From: a virus
Direction: 5' to 3' (one strand)
DNA: 58,230 nt
IMG/VR virus record: IMGVR_UViG_3300009034_000044
Span: 1-58,230 of that record
Shown: piece after piece, positions 23,596 through 32,128 of the stretch
Numbering within the stretch: the first letter of the stretch is position 1
Layout of the letters: every line of letters starts with the position of its first letter
Notes under the pieces: model-generated
The model's input: the letters and a program-made list of their open reading frames with translations, nothing else
What the model was told of the DNA's origin: nothing
The model's database searches: none
Made by a program: the position numbers and the translations under genes

Positions 23596-24546
23596 TTATT
23601 TACCAGGCTTAACTGCTTCCTCAAATGCAGATTCATAATCTTCAGCTTTTTTAACATCGCCTCCGATTGCTCTTTTCTTCGATTTAACAGTTTCCATTTC
23701 TTTTAATTTTCTTTCTTTTTCCAATCTTGCTTTCTCTTTTGTCTCGTCTTTGTCTTTATTGTCTTCATCAACTTCTTCTGTATTTGGTTTAATTCCTTTA
23801 GCAGCCTTAAAATCAGTAATTAAATCCACAACTTCCTCAACTTCACCTTCTTCAATTATTTCTTTGTAAGTTTTTTTCTTTGCAGGAGATAGGGTTTCTA
23901 CCCAATCTAAAATATCCTTTTTCTGATATTCCTTACCATAATCAGGATGTGATTCCATAATTGCACCTTGATGTGCTTTTGTATCTTCTGTAAGTTTCTC
24001 CTGTATTAAACTATTAACTGCCTTTATGGGTAAATCGTAAGTATCAGCTATTTCCTTAACTAAATCCTCTCTGAACTTCTTTAATTCTCTTGCCCTGATT
24101 TTGGCTTCATTTTTATGTATATAGTCATATTCTTCTTTATACTTATCTAATTCAGGGTCAGGCTGCTCCTCCTCTGGTTTAGGTGTAGAATCTACCTCTT
24201 TGTCCTTTTCATCTACAGGTTTTTCCTTCTCTTTTAGTTTTTTCTCTAAATCTCTCTTGTCTGTTTCTGATTTGTCATACATTCCCTGTAGGCTTTTGTA
24301 CTTTTGGACAACTTCTTCGTAAGTGTCTTCCTTTGTGTCGTCAGTGTCTTTGTCTTTATCCTTATCTTCAGTCTCATCTTTAGTATCACTTTCAGGCTTA
24401 TCACTTACGTCTTCTTCACCGACCTTTGGTTTAGCATCCTTATTAGGGTCGGGAGTCTCGGTGTCTTTACCACCATCTCCTTCACCCGATGCTATGTTAT
24501 CAAAAATTTCCTCAAAAGTTACGTCTTTTTCGTCTTTTTCTGACAT
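23596..24546 (-). CDS. Scaffold protein
   Basis: 316 residues, extremely charged: a D/E/K-rich low-complexity N-terminal half (DKDKDKDTDDTKEDTYEE), a central helical part (LKKFREDLVKEIADTYDLP, KAYKEIIEEGEVEEVVDLI-like) and a Lys/Glu-rich end. Composition, length and its place directly before the capsid gene are typical of capsid scaffolds. Assigned by composition and synteny rather than by a specific motif. Confidence 0.75.
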   Translation of the reverse strand: MSEKDEKDVTFEEIFDNIASGEGDGGKDTETPDPNKDAKPKVGEEDVSDKPESDTKDETEDKDKDKDTDDTKEDTYEEVVQKYKSLQGMYDKSETDKRDLEKKLKEKEKPVDEKDKEVDSTPKPEEEQPDPELDKYKEEYDYIHKNEAKIRARELKKFREDLVKEIADTYDLPIKAVNSLIQEKLTEDTKAHQGAIMESHPDYGKEYQKKDILDWVETLSPAKKKTYKEIIEEGEVEEVVDLITDFKAAKGIKPNTEEVDEDNKDKDETKEKARLEKERKLKEMETVKSKKRAIGGDVKKAEDYESAFEEAVKPGK

Positions 24547-24561
24547 TTCTCCTCCAAAAAT

Positions 24562-24640
24562 AAAGGACTATAAGTTTAGGGAGCAATCTCCCTTCTTATA
24601 GTCCCGATTTTTTCGGTAACTAAAATGGGAGTAGGGGTTT
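24562..24640 (-). promoter_or_regulatory. Structured RNA element, copy 2, upstream of scaffold
   Basis: Minus-strand order: GGGAGT-bearing hairpin region (around 24653-24626), mini-stem CCGA-AAAAA-TCGG (24616-24604), then a 10-bp perfect stem GGACTATAAG/CTTATAGTCC (24604-24595 with 24574-24565) containing an inner GGGAG/CTCCC, followed by TTTATTTTT and GGAGGAG before the scaffold start. The last hairpin looks like a terminator sitting on the ribosome site, so it may attenuate or process the capsid messenger. Parallels copy 1. Confidence 0.6.
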
Positions 24641-24699
24641 TAATGCCTACCCCTCTCCAAACCTACTTCCGTACCCCAAAAACGTTGCCCTGCACTATT

Positions 24700-24888
24700 T
24701 CATGCATCACTGACAACATCCTCTTTCGTGCCTCCCCTCCGTTTAGGGTCTCTTAATATCGTTTCTTCTTTTTTAATATAAGTAATTTTACCGTTTTGAA
24801 AGACCAGATTAACCTTCCCAAAGAAATTCTTTGGTTTTATTAATCGTTCCCTAATTAATATATCTCTTATCTCATCTAAGTATAACAT
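24700..24888 (-). CDS. Small conserved protein, DUF2292-like
   Basis: 62 residues. The middle VNLVFQNGKITYIKKEETI resembles DUF2292 proteins (a short beta hairpin with NGKI). The ATG directly follows the TATAAT of the promoter at 24889-24917, so this gene is most likely read from the upstream operon transcript, not from that promoter. Function unknown. Confidence 0.5.
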   Translation of the reverse strand: MLYLDEIRDILIRERLIKPKNFFGKVNLVFQNGKITYIKKEETILRDPKRRGGTKEDVVSDA

Positions 24889-24917
24889 ATTATAACATAC
24901 TTTCTGATTTTTTACAA
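24889..24917 (-). promoter_or_regulatory. Internal sigma70-type promoter before the capsid genes
   Basis: Minus strand TTGTAA (24917-24912), 17-bp spacer, TATAAT (24894-24889). Placed after the portal gene, it would boost scaffold and capsid expression. The ATG of the next gene lies immediately after the -10, ahead of the expected start of transcription. Confidence 0.6.
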
Positions 24918-24918
24918 G

Positions 24919-26901
24919 TTATTCTTTTACTGCCTTAAGGATATCCAAATCAGCATCTTTTAAGGTTTTTTCAGCTTTTGCTTCCATATGTTTAGCCTTA
25001 GCTAAGTCATATATAATTTTGGCTTCAGCAGTAGCTTTAGCTAAAGCCTCAGCGTTAGCATCCCTTTGTGATGCCAAAAATGCCTGGACTTCTTCTTCAG
25101 TTCTAATAAAATCTTTAGGCTTTAAATAAAATACTCTTGCTCTTTCCTTTAAAAATTCACCAGTTTTAACATAAACTCTTTCTTCTGGTGTTAAGGTAGT
25201 AGCAAAATAATTAAGGGCGTGCATTTTAAGTTCATTCAAAACAAGACTCGTAGAACCTTTAGCCTTTATATTAAAATCACCCTTAATATCTTCATTGGGA
25301 TTAAATTCCATATTCCAATTATATAATGCATATATAACTCCTTCATTACATTTGTCGTAAGATTTTATTATATCTCTAATACTAACAGTAGAAGATTGCC
25401 ATTTCAAAGATGCTTCTCCTAATGTTTGCTTTTGAGATTTGTCTGGTTCTGTATGCATCCAAAGTGGAATAGATATTTCTACGTCTCCTAAGTAAAATGC
25501 TTTCTCTAATATTGTAAGTAAATCTGCTATATGAGAATTAAAGGTAACTGGTCTTACTGCTGGTGATTGAGCTTCTGCGAGCCTACCTCCTCTTTTCCAA
25601 ATTCTGTCAGGAGCTACATCTTCAATATCTTCATCGGGAGATAGTAAGTCTGTATTAACTTCCATCATAGCACCAGAAACCTTAGCTGCATTATTTAACG
25701 TAGCTCTCATAGCACCACAAATAGTTAACTGAGTGTCTCTAATTATTTTTGGTAATCCAGTTCCAAATATACTTGTTTCATCCTTATCATAATAAAATAA
25801 AAAATAAGGTAAGTGTTTTACTGGTAAAGTACCATGAGAAATTTTTATAACCTTACTTCCAATTATCCAAATATTTACAAGAAATTCTATATCTAATTGG
25901 TCGTCAGGAATATCCTTGCCAGCTTTTCTTAAATCTTCTCCGTCTATAAATCCCCACCTTTCCAGTATTTCATATTTTCCTATGCGTGTTTCTTGGCTCT
26001 TTGCCTTGTCTATAGTTTCAAGTTGCAGTTCCCAATCTTTATAAGTAGCATTACCCTTTGGATGGTCTTTTATATATTCACGAATAGTATCTGAGAAAAA
26101 ATCTTCTCTTAGGGTCAGTTTCCTTAATTGATGTTTATTTAATATATGCCTTTCCCATACAAAATCACAATCTTCAAGTTCACATGCTGACATATCTGGA
26201 TACCAATCCCAAACTCTAACATTTGCAATATCAGGTAATCTCTTACTAACAATAATTGATTTCCATCCCTCTGTCGTTTCTTCGTAATCACCTTCTTCTA
26301 TTGTTTGTGATAAGACTCCTTTTGCTATTCCAGTTCCAAAACGAACCCCACTTTTTATTATATCTTCTTGTGTTTCGTTATATTTTATTTCAGTTAATTG
26401 GTCTTCAATTTGCTTATCCATCTTTTCGCAACGTGCTTTTGCATATTCATTAATTTTTTCTTCTAATTCTTCTTTTGTAACTTCTTCTGGTTTTACCATA
26501 GTACCAGTAGATTGAGTTTGCATTAATGCTTTTTGTTGTTTTATTGCTGTTAAAGTTTCAACAATTTCTCCTAAAACTGCCTTTGATAAGTTTGGTTTAG
26601 GAGTTGGTTCTATTGCGTAATTTTTATCGTTTTCGGGTAATAGCATAGAATTTAACTTTGAACGTAATATAATTTCCTTAGAACGTGTATATTTAGGATA
26701 AACCCTTGATGCATTTTTAGGTATCTTCAAAAGAACATCAGGGTCATATAGTCCCTTACTTTGTCTTAAGTTTTCCAACCATTCATTTTCCTTATCCTTT
26801 CTCCACTTTTCATTATCATCAAATTCACTTTCATATTTCAATCCTAAAGCTGATATAATCGTTTGAATATCATAACCTAATTCCTTAAATTCCAATTTCA
26901 T
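24919..26901 (-). CDS. Portal protein
   Basis: 660 residues. An N-terminal helical region (YPKYTRSKEIILRSKLNSML), a central part with VRFGTGIAKGVLSQTIEEG, RVWDWYPDMSACELEDC, and a stem/crown region with LLTILEKAFYLGDV and DLAKAKHMEAKAEKTL at the C-terminus are typical of podovirus portals. TerL, ATP-grasp and scaffold surround it. Length is in the range of P22-type portals. Start follows AAAGGAGGTAA. Confidence 0.8.
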   Translation of the reverse strand: MKLEFKELGYDIQTIISALGLKYESEFDDNEKWRKDKENEWLENLRQSKGLYDPDVLLKIPKNASRVYPKYTRSKEIILRSKLNSMLLPENDKNYAIEPTPKPNLSKAVLGEIVETLTAIKQQKALMQTQSTGTMVKPEEVTKEELEEKINEYAKARCEKMDKQIEDQLTEIKYNETQEDIIKSGVRFGTGIAKGVLSQTIEEGDYEETTEGWKSIIVSKRLPDIANVRVWDWYPDMSACELEDCDFVWERHILNKHQLRKLTLREDFFSDTIREYIKDHPKGNATYKDWELQLETIDKAKSQETRIGKYEILERWGFIDGEDLRKAGKDIPDDQLDIEFLVNIWIIGSKVIKISHGTLPVKHLPYFLFYYDKDETSIFGTGLPKIIRDTQLTICGAMRATLNNAAKVSGAMMEVNTDLLSPDEDIEDVAPDRIWKRGGRLAEAQSPAVRPVTFNSHIADLLTILEKAFYLGDVEISIPLWMHTEPDKSQKQTLGEASLKWQSSTVSIRDIIKSYDKCNEGVIYALYNWNMEFNPNEDIKGDFNIKAKGSTSLVLNELKMHALNYFATTLTPEERVYVKTGEFLKERARVFYLKPKDFIRTEEEVQAFLASQRDANAEALAKATAEAKIIYDLAKAKHMEAKAEKTLKDADLDILKAVKE

Positions 26902-26924
26902 TTACCTCCTTTCTATTTATAATT

Positions 26925-27071
26925 TTATATAGTATTTTCCCACCAACAATATCCACAATAAAAACATGTATATTGAATTATTTTCAGTCCAGCGATGTTA
27001 AGAATCTTCTCATCTTTCCACCATAATTTATTGGTGCAATGACCACACTTATGATTAATCTTACATATCAA
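26925..27071 (-). CDS. Small double zinc-ribbon protein, probable TTG start
   Basis: 48 residues from a TTG at 27071-27069: ICKINHKCGHCTNKLWWKD and YTCFYCGYCWWENTI, i.e. CxxHxCxxC-like and CxxCxxC clusters typical of zinc ribbons. GGGAGG stands 10 nt upstream of the TTG, and the gene overlaps the ATP-grasp stop by 11 nt. Located between ATP-grasp and portal genes. Function unknown. Confidence 0.5.
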   Translation of the reverse strand: MICKINHKCGHCTNKLWWKDEKILNIAGLKIIQYTCFYCGYCWWENTI

Positions 27072-28314
27072 TTCCGTATTTCCTCCCTTCTGGAATTAAT
27101 TTTTCACATATCTCTCTTAATCCAGATATAGTATATGTAGCTTCTTTTATCTTTATTGACTCTGATATTTTTTCTATTGACTTTATACATTTTTCTATAT
27201 TATTACCGATAGCTATAATACTACATATGCCCATAAAACCAGGTAGAGCATAATACGAATCATTAATCTTACAAGCCATTCTTAATTTTATCCATTTTCT
27301 ATGTTTATTATTAAATCTAATTTCAGTCCAATGTTTTTCAGCCCAATCAGATTCAACAGATATTCCAACACCATAATCTGCTATTGCCTTTAGGTCTATT
27401 AATTTTCCTTCTGCTGCGTGCCACATAAACTCAGAAAGATTATCATACAGTTCAAGTGCAACTGCTGTAGGAACTGGCATGGGACATCTTATTGTAGGGT
27501 CTATTAAATATCCCTTATTGTCTTTAGTAACTATTGCTTCAGTTGAAAAAAATGTTCTACCATTTAATTTTTTCAAAATAGAACTTAATTTATCATTTAT
27601 TTCTTTGAGTGCAGATGGTAATTCATTATATGAAACTACCTTGCCTATATATCCAGTTCCCCTTCTTTCATATCCAACCATAGAAATGTTTGGATATTTT
27701 CCATCAACAACAAATCCATCATATCCAGGTTCTATTCCTTCTATCATGTCCTCAACAACAAATTCCATAGTATCAGCCTTTCCTCCGCAAGCCAACAGCA
27801 ATTCACCCAAATACTGTGCTTCTGTGCTATCATATTCTTCGTGAATGAAGGTTTCTAAGTCTCCACGAAATAAATTTAACTTTACTACTAAGTTCTTTTT
27901 TGATTTTAAATAGTCTATTAAATTTTGGAATCCCTTAATGTGAACGCAATGCTGTAATGGCATCTTTACTTTACTCATTAATTGTTTCATTTTCCATCTA
28001 TTGTTTTCAAGAATCTCTGCCCTTCCAGCACCAAATACTCTATATCCTTTTTGTCTTAAAAACTCTACCTTATCTGAGCAATAAGTATCTGGAAAAACTA
28101 TTAAATCAGCTTTATCAACATTATCCCAAAAACTCGATATTCTTGTTATTCCCTCAAGACCCTCTCCTATTAAAGAAAGGGTTGATTTTGGAAAAGCATT
28201 TTCCCAAGGAACGTAATATAATGTTTTACCAAAATCCCCTGCCAATCTCACAGCAAGCTCTGTCTGAAGACCAAAATCATAAAATAAAACTGTTTTGTTT
28301 TTCAAGGCTATCAT
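27061..28314 (-). CDS. ATP-grasp ligase-like protein in the packaging module
   Basis: 417 residues. An N-terminal Rossmann-like part (VLFYDFGLQTELAVRLAGDFG, ADLIVFPDTYCSDKVEFLR) is followed by ENNRWKMKQLMSKVKMP, a Lys-containing NLVVKLNLFRGD strand, FVVEDMIEGIEPGYDGFV, and an acidic metal-binding region (KGYLIDPTIRCPMP). This order matches ATP-grasp enzymes such as GAR synthetase-like ligases. It lies 1 nt from TerL and just before the portal. The substrate is unknown; such proteins join a carboxylate to an amine or thiol using ATP. Confidence 0.65.
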   Translation of the reverse strand: MIALKNKTVLFYDFGLQTELAVRLAGDFGKTLYYVPWENAFPKSTLSLIGEGLEGITRISSFWDNVDKADLIVFPDTYCSDKVEFLRQKGYRVFGAGRAEILENNRWKMKQLMSKVKMPLQHCVHIKGFQNLIDYLKSKKNLVVKLNLFRGDLETFIHEEYDSTEAQYLGELLLACGGKADTMEFVVEDMIEGIEPGYDGFVVDGKYPNISMVGYERRGTGYIGKVVSYNELPSALKEINDKLSSILKKLNGRTFFSTEAIVTKDNKGYLIDPTIRCPMPVPTAVALELYDNLSEFMWHAAEGKLIDLKAIADYGVGISVESDWAEKHWTEIRFNNKHRKWIKLRMACKINDSYYALPGFMGICSIIAIGNNIEKCIKSIEKISESIKIKEATYTISGLREICEKLIPEGRKYGIDM

Positions 28315-28315
28315 T

Positions 28316-29728
28316 TTATAGTCCTACATGCGTTGGAGGCTCATATGGTGGTCTCCGTCTTGTTGGTCTTACATTAGCCATTCTTTTAATTTGTTCTTGT
28401 ATATATAATGCTGCATATTGCAAGGCATCATGTATATGGCTATAAAAGTTTTTCTTAGGATTTCCCAACTTATCTTTTATATATCCCTTTCCAAATCCAT
28501 TTCTTATTGTCTCACATTCTTCAGCATTTAATTGTAAAGACGGAACTCCCAAATCACATAATTGAGTAAGGAAATGCTCAACAGCACCTACTCTCGCAAC
28601 AGGAGAATTTGTTCGTGCTGGCTCAATAATAAAACCAGGAAATTCTTCGTGTAAAATATTATAACAAGTAATCTCATTTGCTGCACTTCTATCCCTACCT
28701 GTGGGGTCTCCAGTTATTATTATCTTATATCCATGATATTTAGTTGCAATCAATGGCTTTAAAATATTTCTTACAAACCTCTGTACTCCCATTGATGTAC
28801 TTACATATTCCTCAAGAACATTAAAGTGACCCATTGGTGTAACTTGTACAATTACAGCACATGGGGTTAATCCAAAATCCATTCCTATTATTAATGGTCT
28901 TCCAGGTACAGCATATAGTTTTGATTTTGCAGTATGAAGACTATCGGAATATGTATGCTCATATACAAGTTCGCCTTCTCTTACAAATCCATATTCATTG
29001 TCTATATATACCTTAATCCAATCAGGGTCTTTTCCTTGTATTAAGTTTTCATAATAATTTTCTGGCAACCATATTACATTTTCTGCTTCTGGAGAACGAC
29101 CAGATGGTTGAATAAACTGCTCTGCATTTTCTGGCTTATCTTTCTCAAAATAATTAAACCACCAACTACCTTCCTCTGGAGAATTTGTATCCAATATTAA
29201 TTGTGGTAAGGTACATCCACCATCTTTCTTTGCTGGAAATCTTCCAAGGGCAGGGTCTAAATTATCAAAAATAACTTTTGGAATTTCCCTTGCTTCATTT
29301 ATCCAAGCACCAGACAACTCCATAGACAAAAGATTTCTAACGTCTTTTGGTTTATCTAATGCTCTAAAACTAAATTCTATCTCAGTATCTTCAAATGCAG
29401 TTATGTAATAATCGTGGGTTGTAATTTTAAAAGTTCCAAAGTGTTCTTCTGGCAACCATTCAAGAACTTTTCTTATAGAACTATCTTTAAGTTGAGCATA
29501 AGTATTTCTCACAATAGCCCATCTTGACCTTCTAATCCCATCCCTGGGGTCGGGTGCTTGATTAAGTCCATTTTTTAATAGTTTCTGAACACAAACAGAA
29601 GACTTTCCAGAACCCCTACAGCCACGAACTGCAATTATTCTTTTATCGCAATTATAAAAACGATATAGCGTTGGAGCATCTTCAAAAGAATAATTAATCT
29701 CCACTGGTTTCTGACTCAATTCTTCCAT
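28316..29728 (-). CDS. terL: Terminase large subunit
   Basis: 470 residues. Walker A GCRGSGKS (about residues 36-43), Walker B-like segment LSGAWINEAREI with catalytic Glu, then a nuclease domain with IIGMDFGLTPCAVIV (first Asp), IIITGDPTGRDRS (second Asp) and HIHDALQYAALYI (third Asp). This is the ATP-driven DNA packaging motor that cuts and translocates DNA at the portal. Overlaps the probable small-subunit gene by 35 nt. Confidence 0.92.
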   Translation of the reverse strand: MEELSQKPVEINYSFEDAPTLYRFYNCDKRIIAVRGCRGSGKSSVCVQKLLKNGLNQAPDPRDGIRRSRWAIVRNTYAQLKDSSIRKVLEWLPEEHFGTFKITTHDYYITAFEDTEIEFSFRALDKPKDVRNLLSMELSGAWINEAREIPKVIFDNLDPALGRFPAKKDGGCTLPQLILDTNSPEEGSWWFNYFEKDKPENAEQFIQPSGRSPEAENVIWLPENYYENLIQGKDPDWIKVYIDNEYGFVREGELVYEHTYSDSLHTAKSKLYAVPGRPLIIGMDFGLTPCAVIVQVTPMGHFNVLEEYVSTSMGVQRFVRNILKPLIATKYHGYKIIITGDPTGRDRSAANEITCYNILHEEFPGFIIEPARTNSPVARVGAVEHFLTQLCDLGVPSLQLNAEECETIRNGFGKGYIKDKLGNPKKNFYSHIHDALQYAALYIQEQIKRMANVRPTRRRPPYEPPTHVGL

Positions 29729-30155
29729 GTACTTCTATTTCCTTCTTTTCTCCACTTGGAGCTATAATGTTTAATATTACTCCCTGTCTTTGGGTCGGTT
29801 GCTGTTTAATAGATTCTGTTTTTAATAGAGATATAAGCAACTTATAGTATTCACCCCTATTTTTAATACTATTCTTAATCCACGTTACCATTCCCTTAAC
29901 ACCACCGACCTTATAAAAAACTTCATAAAAATCAGACTTAATTTTTTTAGAATCTATTGCCTTAAGTAGTCCTTTTACTTTTTCTTCAACTTCCTTTTCT
30001 ACCTTATCGTCAACCGTTAAGGAAAGTTCATCTAATTTAGCACTAACTTCCTGGAGTTTTCTTTCTTTAATCTTTTCTGCCCTTGCCAATCTTGCTTTTT
30101 GAATATTTTTCTGTCTCCAGTTGTCTTGTGCTTTTTCTAACTTTTCTGTTTTCAA
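29694..30155 (-). CDS. Probable terminase small subunit
   Basis: 153 residues from a TTG start (30155-30153) with GGGGAG upstream; ATTGA overlap with the preceding stop. Mostly charged helix (RLARAEKIKERKLQEVSAKLDEL, EKEVEEKVKGLLKAID), possible coiled coil, C-terminal beta hairpin (GVILNIIAPSGEKKEIEV). Position directly before TerL is the main argument; no clear helix-turn-helix seen. Confidence 0.45.
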   Translation of the reverse strand: MKTEKLEKAQDNWRQKNIQKARLARAEKIKERKLQEVSAKLDELSLTVDDKVEKEVEEKVKGLLKAIDSKKIKSDFYEVFYKVGGVKGMVTWIKNSIKNRGEYYKLLISLLKTESIKQQPTQRQGVILNIIAPSGEKKEIEVHGRIESETSGD

Positions 30156-30427
30156 TGAAACTCTCCCCTTGATTCAATATGTACATCCCATTTTACATAT
30201 CTTACCCATTCAATTTTAGAGTCAGACATGCACTTATCAAAAAATTTAAAAAAGTTTATAACATCCTGATTAGTATAGGCACAAAATTCTATAACACTAC
30301 ATTCTTCCAAAACCCCATTCATGCTTTCATATGCTGGCATTAAAATATAATGGTCTAATGTCTTTTTTGCGATTTTAAGAACATATTGTGCTGAACTTTT
30401 ACTTGCTATTGTCTTGTAAAGGGTCAT
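30152..30427 (-). CDS. Hypothetical protein upstream of terminase
   Basis: 91 residues (MTLYKTIASKSSAQYVLKIAKK, then CVIEFCAYTNQDVINFFKFFD-like centre, WVRYVKWDVHIESRG). No family recognised. Overlaps both neighbours by one to four nucleotides in the operon. Confidence 0.55.
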   Translation of the reverse strand: MTLYKTIASKSSAQYVLKIAKKTLDHYILMPAYESMNGVLEECSVIEFCAYTNQDVINFFKFFDKCMSDSKIEWVRYVKWDVHIESRGEFH

Positions 30428-31296
30428 TAGTCGTCTTCCTCATCTTCCGTTAGTTCCCTTTCAAGTCTTTTCTTTTCACGTTCTTTAATTTTCTCACGTT
30501 TTTCGTGACATTCTTCTGGAGTTTTATGTTCATCATAAATAAAATTATAATAATTAACTTGTAGAAATCTGTAAATTCTATTAATCGGAATAAAATATCC
30601 CATATGAGTTATTGGATTTATTGAAAATCCAGATATGGTAACTGCAACTCTTGATGGGATTCCGATAAATTCATACAATCCATCATTTTCCTTTTCTTTA
30701 CCTGTACGATATATAGCACCACCAGAATTACCAAACATTGTCTGTGCATTAGACATCCAATATTTATAGTTTTCAATTTCATCATCCATACAAGTAATGC
30801 ATCCAGTTGTAGGAATTGGAGCATGACCCATTGCAGCACCACAAACAACAACATCATCAAATACATGGATGTTATTTACTTCCTTAACGTCATATATTTT
30901 TGCTACATGTGGCTGTTCCGTTTCCACATCTCTTAGTTTTAATAATGCCATATCTTCTTCTTCTATATACGCTACTATATCTGCTTCAACACCAAAACTT
31001 CCTACACAATGAGAAAAATTATTATATTTAAAAAACTCAACAGACACAGTTGCTCTTATATCTTTTTTGATGTCTTTACCTAAAATTGCGTTCCATGTTT
31101 TTTTAATTTCAATGGCATCTTCAATAACATGGTGATTAGTTAGAACATAAGTCTCTACTTCTCCTTTTGCGTTCTTTTTGCTATAAATAACTGTTCCACT
31201 ACCACCAGCCTTGTCTGTCCTTACCCTTACCGTTGGATAAAGAACTTGTTGATGAAGATTCTTAACATCGTGTTCTATACACTTACGTTCTGACAT
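30427..31296 (-). CDS. Trypsin-like serine protease
   Basis: 289 residues; start at 31296 chosen for AAGGAGGATAAGTAT upstream, shorter than the full open frame. Catalytic triad visible: His in YVLTNHHVIED, Asp in EEEDMALLKLR and Ser in MFGNSGGAIYRTG. No signal peptide is seen, so it probably acts in the cytoplasm or within the virion. Most phage prohead proteases belong to other folds, so this is notable. It sits between the lysis genes and the terminase. C-terminal tail is acidic (ERELTEDEEDD). Confidence 0.8.
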   Translation of the reverse strand: MSERKCIEHDVKNLHQQVLYPTVRVRTDKAGGSGTVIYSKKNAKGEVETYVLTNHHVIEDAIEIKKTWNAILGKDIKKDIRATVSVEFFKYNNFSHCVGSFGVEADIVAYIEEEDMALLKLRDVETEQPHVAKIYDVKEVNNIHVFDDVVVCGAAMGHAPIPTTGCITCMDDEIENYKYWMSNAQTMFGNSGGAIYRTGKEKENDGLYEFIGIPSRVAVTISGFSINPITHMGYFIPINRIYRFLQVNYYNFIYDEHKTPEECHEKREKIKEREKKRLERELTEDEEDD

Positions 31297-31300
31297 ATAC

Positions 31301-31435
31301 TTATCCTCCTTGTTCTTTTTTGGGATTATTACCACTCTTGGATAATATACTAATTTTAGACAATATATCAATTTTTATCTTTATATGTTCCAGCGTCTTT
31401 TTAATCTCAAATATTTCAACTTCAACTTTATTCAT
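31301..31435 (-). CDS. Small coiled-coil peptide of the lysis region
   Basis: 44 residues: MNKVEVEIFEIKKTLEHIKIKIDILSK.... Amphipathic helix with heptad-like Ile/Leu spacing and a short basic tail. Overlaps the stop of the preceding membrane-protein gene by 8 nt. Could be an accessory regulator of lysis; no family recognised. Confidence 0.5.
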   Translation of the reverse strand: MNKVEVEIFEIKKTLEHIKIKIDILSKISILSKSGNNPKKEQGG

Positions 31436-31667
31436 GTTCCATTAACCACGCCCTTATAAACTTATTAACTTCTTCTATCTTTTTTCTTAGTTCTCTTATG
31501 TCTTCTATTCTTGCATAATTAGTTAACATTTCTCTTTCTAATCTACTTAGTCCATTTGGTTTTTGCTTGTTAAATAAATTCTTTAATGCAATCTTAATTA
31601 TCTCCCAAGTTACAAGACCACCAAAAATCATTAACGCATAAGTAGCGTAGGTAATTGAATTATCCAT
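31428..31667 (-). CDS. Small membrane protein of the lysis cassette
   Basis: 79 residues. One transmembrane helix near residues 5-25 (YATYALMIFGGLVTWEIIKIAL), then a charged coiled coil (LSRLEREMLTNYARIEDIRELRKKIEEVNKFI). Overlaps the lysozyme gene by 8 nt. Topology fits a spanin-like or holin-regulator protein, but no lipobox or clear pairing partner is seen. Confidence 0.6.
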   Translation of the reverse strand: MDNSITYATYALMIFGGLVTWEIIKIALKNLFNKQKPNGLSRLEREMLTNYARIEDIRELRKKIEEVNKFIRAWLMEHE

Positions 31668-32127
31668 GTAAAAAAATCTCCCTTTCTGCCCTTCTTCTCC
31701 TTAATAATCCCTTAACAATTCTACCACCAGCCCTACACCATCTTGGAAATTCATCAGCAGCAGATTCATATTCTCCCCTGTTTAGTTTCATCCTTAATGT
31801 GCTTCTCTGCAATGCTCCTGCTCCTAAGTTAAAAGTAAAACTTATAAGTGCATCACGTTGACCTTGAGACAAGGGAACTTTAATGTATCTCGTAACTGCG
31901 TATTCATATACTCGTATATCTTTTTTTATGAGAACATCACCTTCTATTTTATTCATTGGTTCTTTAAAGATTTCACCTACTCTTAGTGCATGACCATAAC
32001 CAATACTTTTATAACCACCCAAACATATATAAATATAAGCTGCAAACCCTTCAAATGATTTTATAAAGTTTGCTCCTGCTTGAGATATGGTTGTGTTGAT
32101 ATAATTGAAAATGGTAGATATGGTCAT
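31660..32127 (-). CDS. Endolysin, phage lysozyme (glycoside hydrolase family 24)
   Basis: 155 residues. The catalytic Glu lies in FIKSFEGFAAYIYICLGG, followed by KSIGYGHALRVGE, and LSQGQRDALISFTFNLGAGAL in the helical half: the T4/P22-type lysozyme pattern that cleaves peptidoglycan between MurNAc and GlcNAc. An N-terminal stretch (STIFNYINTTISQAG) is not a convincing signal peptide, so it probably needs the neighbouring holin. Confidence 0.9.
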   Translation of the reverse strand: MTISTIFNYINTTISQAGANFIKSFEGFAAYIYICLGGYKSIGYGHALRVGEIFKEPMNKIEGDVLIKKDIRVYEYAVTRYIKVPLSQGQRDALISFTFNLGAGALQRSTLRMKLNRGEYESAADEFPRWCRAGGRIVKGLLRRRRAEREIFLHG

Positions 32128-32128
32128 G

